Below, one piece after another: positions 60,183 to 64,000 of a stretch of 64,000 nucleotides of DNA. The stretch is taken from NCBI RefSeq assembly GCF_900129405.1, contig NZ_FQVQ01000006.1, forward strand, positions 62,001 to 126,000. Reading direction: 5' to 3'. The stretch's first letter is position 1. The number at the start of each line of letters is the position of its first letter. A model generated the notes under the pieces. The model saw only the letters and a program-made list of their open reading frames with translations, ran no database searches and was not told the DNA's origin. The position numbers and the translations under genes are program-made. The stretch is from Flavobacterium fontis. Lineage in GTDB: Bacteria > Bacteroidota > Bacteroidia > Flavobacteriales > Flavobacteriaceae.

Positions 60183-62528
60183 ATGTCAACGATTAATTCA
60201 TCTTCATCAGGAAAAGTACCCATGGGGCAAAAAATTGCCTTTGGACTGGGTATGCTAGCCAATCAAATGTTTCCTGCTATGATTGGTATTTTTACCGTTG
60301 TGTTAATTGAAAACATAGGGTTTAGTGGTTTGTTGTTGGGTCTAACGTATTTCATTCCAAAGTTTTATGATGCCTTGTTTGACTTAGTCATGGGCTATGT
60401 GAGTGATAATACAAAGTCTAAATGGGGGAGAAGACGGCAATATGTGTTGGCGGGAGCTATAATTTTAGGGATTTCTTTTGCGCTCATGTGGCAATTGTAT
60501 GCCGAAAACGGGGTAACCTATAATTTCTGGTATTTTTTGATCGTTTCATTAATTTTTTACTCTGGATTGACCATTTTTAGTATTCCCTATGTTGCCATGG
60601 GCTATGAAATGAGTGACGATTTTCATGAACGGACCAATATTATGGCCACGTCTCAACTCATAGGGCAATTGGCATGGGTGGTAGCCCCTTGGTTTTGGGT
60701 AATCATGGCCGATAAAACATTGTTTCCTTCCAGTGACGTTGCGGTGCGTACCCTCGCCGTTTATGTGGCTATAGGGTGTGCGATTTTGGCAGCAATTCCC
60801 GCCCTCTTTATTCCTAGTAAATCAACGCTGAATGAAAATTACAGTCCCATCGATTTTAAAGGTATCCTTGGAAGTTTTGGGGAAATAAAAGAAGGATTAA
60901 AGGCATCGATTGAAATTAAACCCTTTCGTAAAATTTGTATTGCAACCTTTTTAATTTTTAATGCTTTTCAAACTACAGCCGGATTTTCCTACTTCATCAT
61001 TAAATATTATCTGTTTAAAGGTAATGAGAATGGGTTTGGCTTGTGGCCTACTTTATTTGGTTGTGTGGGCGCTGTAATTACAACCCTTGTGGTTATTCCG
61101 ATAGTTGCTTTCATGTCAAAAAAAATGGGGAAGAAGAAAGCTTTTTTGGTTTCACAAGGAATCTCCGTAATCGGTTATATTTTACTATACCTTTTGTTTG
61201 TGCCCGGAAAACCCTATCTCTTTTTGTTTGCCTTACCTTTTTTCTCCTTTGGAATAGGGAGTTTATTTACCTTAATGATGTCCATGACCTCTGATGTAAT
61301 TGATATTGACGAACTCAATACAGGCAAAAGAAGAGAAGGAACATTGGGTGCTATTTACTGGTGGATGGTAAAATTTGGGACAGCCGTAGCAGGATTGTTG
61401 AGTGGATTAATTCTTTCTTTAGTGGCCTTTCAATCCAATGCTGCTACCCAAACCGATGAAACCATGTTTTGGTTGCGTATTTTCTTTGTAGGGATTCCAA
61501 TTCTAGGCACTTCAGTTGCCATTTGGGTGATGAAAGATTACGATATCGATGAGGTAAAATCACGAGCTGTTCGCGCGATTTTGGATCAACGAAAACAAAA
61601 ACCAAAAAATTATTCATCGGCCTATCTTTCAGGAAAATTAGTTTCATTGCTCAAAAGCGGTTCTATCAATACCAACGTTGATCAGGAATTGAATCGTAAA
61701 AGCGAAGCCGAATTAAGAGCACTTTTTTCAGATACGTTGCATTACGGATTGCATGGATTATGTTTCAGTCCGTATCTAGAAAATCAAAAAGCGGGGGATA
61801 TTCTCACGGAAGATCAAATACAAAGACGTATCGACATTATTGCCCCGTACACCCACTGGGTACGCTCTTTTTCATGTACCGACGGGAATGAGTTAATTCC
61901 TCAACTAGCCCATCAAAAGGGGTTAAAAACCATGGTTGGCGCCTGGATCAGTAACAATAGAGAACGGAACGAAATTGAAATAGAAACGTTAATCAAACTT
62001 GGAAAATCGGGTTTGGTTGATATTGCAGCCGTTGGAAATGAGGTATTGCACCGTGAAGAAATTTCAGAGCAAGAATTGATGGGGTACATCCACCGGGTGA
62101 AAGAGGCACTCCCCGATATTCCTGTGGGTTGTGTAGATGCCTATTACCAATTTTTAGATCGACCCGACTTAATTTCAAGTTGTGATGTATTGCTTGTGAA
62201 CTTCTATCCTTTTTGGGAAGGGGCAAATAATGATTATGCTGTTTCCTATTTGCAAAGCATGTTAGCGATGACACAAAAAGTTGCCCAAGGAAAGAAAATT
62301 ATCATCGCAGAAACCGGTTGGCCTAGTAAAGGGGAGACCGTTAGTGAGGCAATTCCCTCGGAAATCAATGCCATGAAGTACTTTTTAGTCTCTCAAAAAT
62401 GGGCCAATAAACACAATATTGATGTATTCCATTTTTCTTCTTTTGATGAAATGTGGAAAGTGGAACAAGAGGGCGAAGTAGGAACTGCATGGGGTATTTG
62501 GGATAAAAATGAAAAAGTAAAATTCTAA
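60183..62528 (+). CDS. GPH-type sugar symporter fused to GH17 domain
   Basis: 781 residues. Residues about 15-455 form a 12-helix GPH (MelB-like) major facilitator: FDLVMGYVSDNTKSKWGRRRQY near 66-87 is the conserved 2-3 loop. A basic, flexible segment (about 456-510) leads to a GH17 domain (about 515-781) with candidate acid/base Glu620 in AAVGNEVL and nucleophile Glu710 in AETGWPS. GPH transporters have cytoplasmic termini, so the enzyme should face the cytoplasm and act on sugar as it enters. The GH17 part is clearly a paralogue of the protein encoded next. Confidence 0.93.
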   Translation: MSTINSSSSGKVPMGQKIAFGLGMLANQMFPAMIGIFTVVLIENIGFSGLLLGLTYFIPKFYDALFDLVMGYVSDNTKSKWGRRRQYVLAGAIILGISFALMWQLYAENGVTYNFWYFLIVSLIFYSGLTIFSIPYVAMGYEMSDDFHERTNIMATSQLIGQLAWVVAPWFWVIMADKTLFPSSDVAVRTLAVYVAIGCAILAAIPALFIPSKSTLNENYSPIDFKGILGSFGEIKEGLKASIEIKPFRKICIATFLIFNAFQTTAGFSYFIIKYYLFKGNENGFGLWPTLFGCVGAVITTLVVIPIVAFMSKKMGKKKAFLVSQGISVIGYILLYLLFVPGKPYLFLFALPFFSFGIGSLFTLMMSMTSDVIDIDELNTGKRREGTLGAIYWWMVKFGTAVAGLLSGLILSLVAFQSNAATQTDETMFWLRIFFVGIPILGTSVAIWVMKDYDIDEVKSRAVRAILDQRKQKPKNYSSAYLSGKLVSLLKSGSINTNVDQELNRKSEAELRALFSDTLHYGLHGLCFSPYLENQKAGDILTEDQIQRRIDIIAPYTHWVRSFSCTDGNELIPQLAHQKGLKTMVGAWISNNRERNEIEIETLIKLGKSGLVDIAAVGNEVLHREEISEQELMGYIHRVKEALPDIPVGCVDAYYQFLDRPDLISSCDVLLVNFYPFWEGANNDYAVSYLQSMLAMTQKVAQGKKIIIAETGWPSKGETVSEAIPSEINAMKYFLVSQKWANKHNIDVFHFSSFDEMWKVEQEGEVGTAWGIWDKNEKVKF

Positions 62529-62538
62529 AAACATTTTT

Positions 62539-63480
62539 ATGTCATATAGAGAAGGACACCATTTTTCGTTAAACGAAGGGAACCACGAAGCGAACGCAAT
62601 ACCATCGTTTCAAGACTATAAACCTCTTGACATCAATTTCAATGACGTAGCTCCTATTAAATTGAAATCGATATGGCAGGAGACATTAGCACAAGGAATC
62701 TATGGCATTTGCTTCAGTCTTTATGCCGAAGGTCAGCGCCCCGGGGATGCTATAGATGCCGAACAAGTGAATCGACGCATTCAAATCGTAAAACCCTATG
62801 TCAAAGCGATTCGCTCTTTCTCAACTATAGAAGGCAACGAACATATTCCACGTATTGCTCATGAAAATGGGATGCAAACTTTAGTTGGGGCATGGTTGGG
62901 TTCGGATTTAGAAAAAAATGAGCGCGAGATTGCCTCCTTGATTGCTTTAGCGCATAAAGGGTGTGTGAGCATTGCTGCCGTTGGGAATGAAGTCTTGTAT
63001 CGAAACGACCTTACTGAAGAACAATTGATCGCCTATATTCTTCGGGTTCGGGAAGCCTTGCCGCCTTCAATACCGGTTGGGTATGTGGATGCCTATTACG
63101 AGTTTTCGCATCGACCTGCCCTCACAGAAGTCTGTGATGTGGTATTGGCCAATTGTTATCCTTATTGGGAAGGTTGTCCCATTGAATACGCTCTTTCGCA
63201 CATGCAAAGTATGTATTATGGTGCCAAAGTGGCAGGGAAAGGGAAACCTGTCATCATTACCGAAACCGGTTGGCCGAGTGCTGGAGGAGCCTTGCGCGGT
63301 GCCGTGGCTTCTGCTGAAAATGCGATTCGTTATTTTATTGAAGCACAACATTGGGCCCGTGAAGCGCAAATTCCCATGTATTACTTTTCTTCGTTTGATG
63401 AATCTTGGAAAGTAGGGGCAGAAGGCGATGTGGGGGCTTATTGGGGACTTTGGGATGCCCAGGAACAATTAAAATTTTAA
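62539..63480 (+). CDS. Cytoplasmic GH17 glucanase or transglycosylase
   Basis: 313 residues, no signal peptide and no membrane helix. GH17 barrel with candidate acid/base Glu151 in AAVGNEVL and nucleophile Glu242 in TETGWPS. Closely matches the C-terminal domain of the upstream symporter fusion over its whole length (VGNEVL, CDV, CYPYWEG versus NFYPFWEG, SSFDE, G-WG-WD). Likely handles imported oligosaccharides with the phosphorylase. GH17 includes both hydrolases and glucosyltransferases, so chain-rearranging activity is possible. Ten bases after the fusion gene. Confidence 0.9.
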   Translation: MSYREGHHFSLNEGNHEANAIPSFQDYKPLDINFNDVAPIKLKSIWQETLAQGIYGICFSLYAEGQRPGDAIDAEQVNRRIQIVKPYVKAIRSFSTIEGNEHIPRIAHENGMQTLVGAWLGSDLEKNEREIASLIALAHKGCVSIAAVGNEVLYRNDLTEEQLIAYILRVREALPPSIPVGYVDAYYEFSHRPALTEVCDVVLANCYPYWEGCPIEYALSHMQSMYYGAKVAGKGKPVIITETGWPSAGGALRGAVASAENAIRYFIEAQHWAREAQIPMYYFSSFDESWKVGAEGDVGAYWGLWDAQEQLKF

Positions 63481-63507
63481 CCGAACCCCAAAAATATCAA
63501 AAATGCT

Positions 63508-64000
63508 ATGAAAAGAAAATTACATTGCCTATTACTGTGGAGCCTTTTGGCTTTGGTTCAAACGGGTTACGCCCAATTGGATGTTATTTATAATGATTTG
63601 GTCTGGTCGGATGAATTTGACACCAACGGAGCTGTGAACAGTGCAAAATGGCACCATCAAACACAAATCCCTCCGGGCGGTAATTGGTACAATGGCGAGG
63701 TGCAACATTATACCAACCGACTGGATAATTCCTTTGTTTCTAATGGAAATTTACATATCGTGGCCAAGCGGGAAACTTTCACCGATCAAAATGTGACGAA
63801 GCTGTTCACCTCTGCGCGACTCAATTCAAAATTTGCCTTCACCTACGGGCGTGTAGATATTCGTGCCAAAGCACCAAACGCGCAAGGAACTTGGCCTGCC
63901 TTATGGTTGCTGGGTCGGAATATCAATGAAGACGGTGGTTTTTTTGATGCCGTATATGGCAATACGAGTTGGCCTGCCTGTGGTGAAATTGACATTATGG
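63508..64000 (+). CDS. GH16 glucanase, second copy (partial, 3' end beyond window)
   Basis: First 164 codons. Signal peptide MKRKLHCLLLWSLLALVQTGYAQ, no lipobox, so secreted rather than lipid-anchored. GH16 laminarinase features: LVWSDEFDTNG, NGEVQHYTNRLDN, FTSARLNSKFAFTYGRVDIRAKAP, GTWPALWLLG, and the window ends inside the catalytic loop at GEIDIM. Whether a T9SS domain or CBM follows cannot be seen. Begins 27 bases after the cytoplasmic GH17 gene, continuing the operon. Confidence 0.92.
   Translation, partial: MKRKLHCLLLWSLLALVQTGYAQLDVIYNDLVWSDEFDTNGAVNSAKWHHQTQIPPGGNWYNGEVQHYTNRLDNSFVSNGNLHIVAKRETFTDQNVTKLFTSARLNSKFAFTYGRVDIRAKAPNAQGTWPALWLLGRNINEDGGFFDAVYGNTSWPACGEIDIM

Noticed and set aside
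43557..64000. A susC/susD pair
   Set aside because: Searched for a TonB-dependent receptor (plug, about 1000 residues) and SusD-type lipoprotein; none of the proteins here fits. The barrel fusion has no plug domain that I can see.
1..64000. tRNA, rRNA, CRISPR array, insertion sequence or transposase
   Set aside because: None recognised in the window on either strand.

Overview
The window looks like chromosomal DNA of a member of the Flavobacteriaceae, probably a Flavobacterium or close relative. The evidence is the recurring Bacteroidetes-type -7 promoter element (TAnnTTTG) in front of many genes, type IX secretion (T9SS) C-terminal sorting domains on two secreted proteins, a SusR-like transmembrane regulator, and a moderately AT-rich core genome. 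No rRNA, tRNA or CRISPR array was seen. The window cuts a gene at each end: an ABC permease on the left and a GH16 glucanase on the right.

Layout. Positions 1-1311 hold an ABC-2 type exporter pair. Positions 1312-6485 are an accessory region: a very AT-rich pair of genes (a Fic-domain protein and a 645-residue protein whose C-terminus carries a HEPN-like R-x4-H motif), flanked by GC-rich unexplained non-coding DNA and by three arrays of an 8-bp TCAGNNNC repeat. Positions 6486-9444 are a minus-strand run: tpiA, a TlpA-like lipoprotein, a MauE/DoxX-thioredoxin fusion and a DUF1599 protein. Positions 9551-32664 are mostly housekeeping: folP, a membrane-bound AraC regulator, a DoxX protein, rlmH, pyrD, an HMG-CoA lyase, guaB, purB, a sirtuin, a trmH-like methyltransferase, a DEAD-box helicase, rdgB, a hybrid histidine kinase, an alpha-oxoamine synthase, a secreted phage-collar-like protein and an acetyltransferase-like protein. 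Positions 32777-38276 are a tight four-gene operon (DUF4834, YfhO-like, glycosyltransferase, flippase) that looks like envelope glycan assembly. A repeat protein, a T9SS-exported M28 peptidase and uvrA follow.

The standout is the polysaccharide utilisation locus from 43557 to the right edge, predicted to act on beta-1,3-glucan (laminarin-like, with beta-1,6 branches). It contains a T9SS-exported multi-CBM protein, a one-component propeller/Y_Y_Y/HTH regulator, and then a single operon of at least 15.5 kb: a glycosidase fused to an outer-membrane beta-barrel, a surface lipoprotein with binding modules, a GH16 lipoprotein, a GH149-like phosphorylase, a GH17-like lipoprotein, a GH30 lipoprotein, a sugar symporter fused to a GH17 domain, a stand-alone cytoplasmic GH17 and a second GH16. 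No SusC/SusD pair is present in the visible part. The inferred flow is surface cutting by GH16, entry through the glycosidase-barrel fusion, periplasmic trimming by GH17-like and GH30 enzymes, import by the symporter-GH17 fusion, and cytoplasmic phosphorolysis. A 21-nt motif shared upstream of the CBM gene and of the large operon is a candidate operator for the regulator encoded between them.
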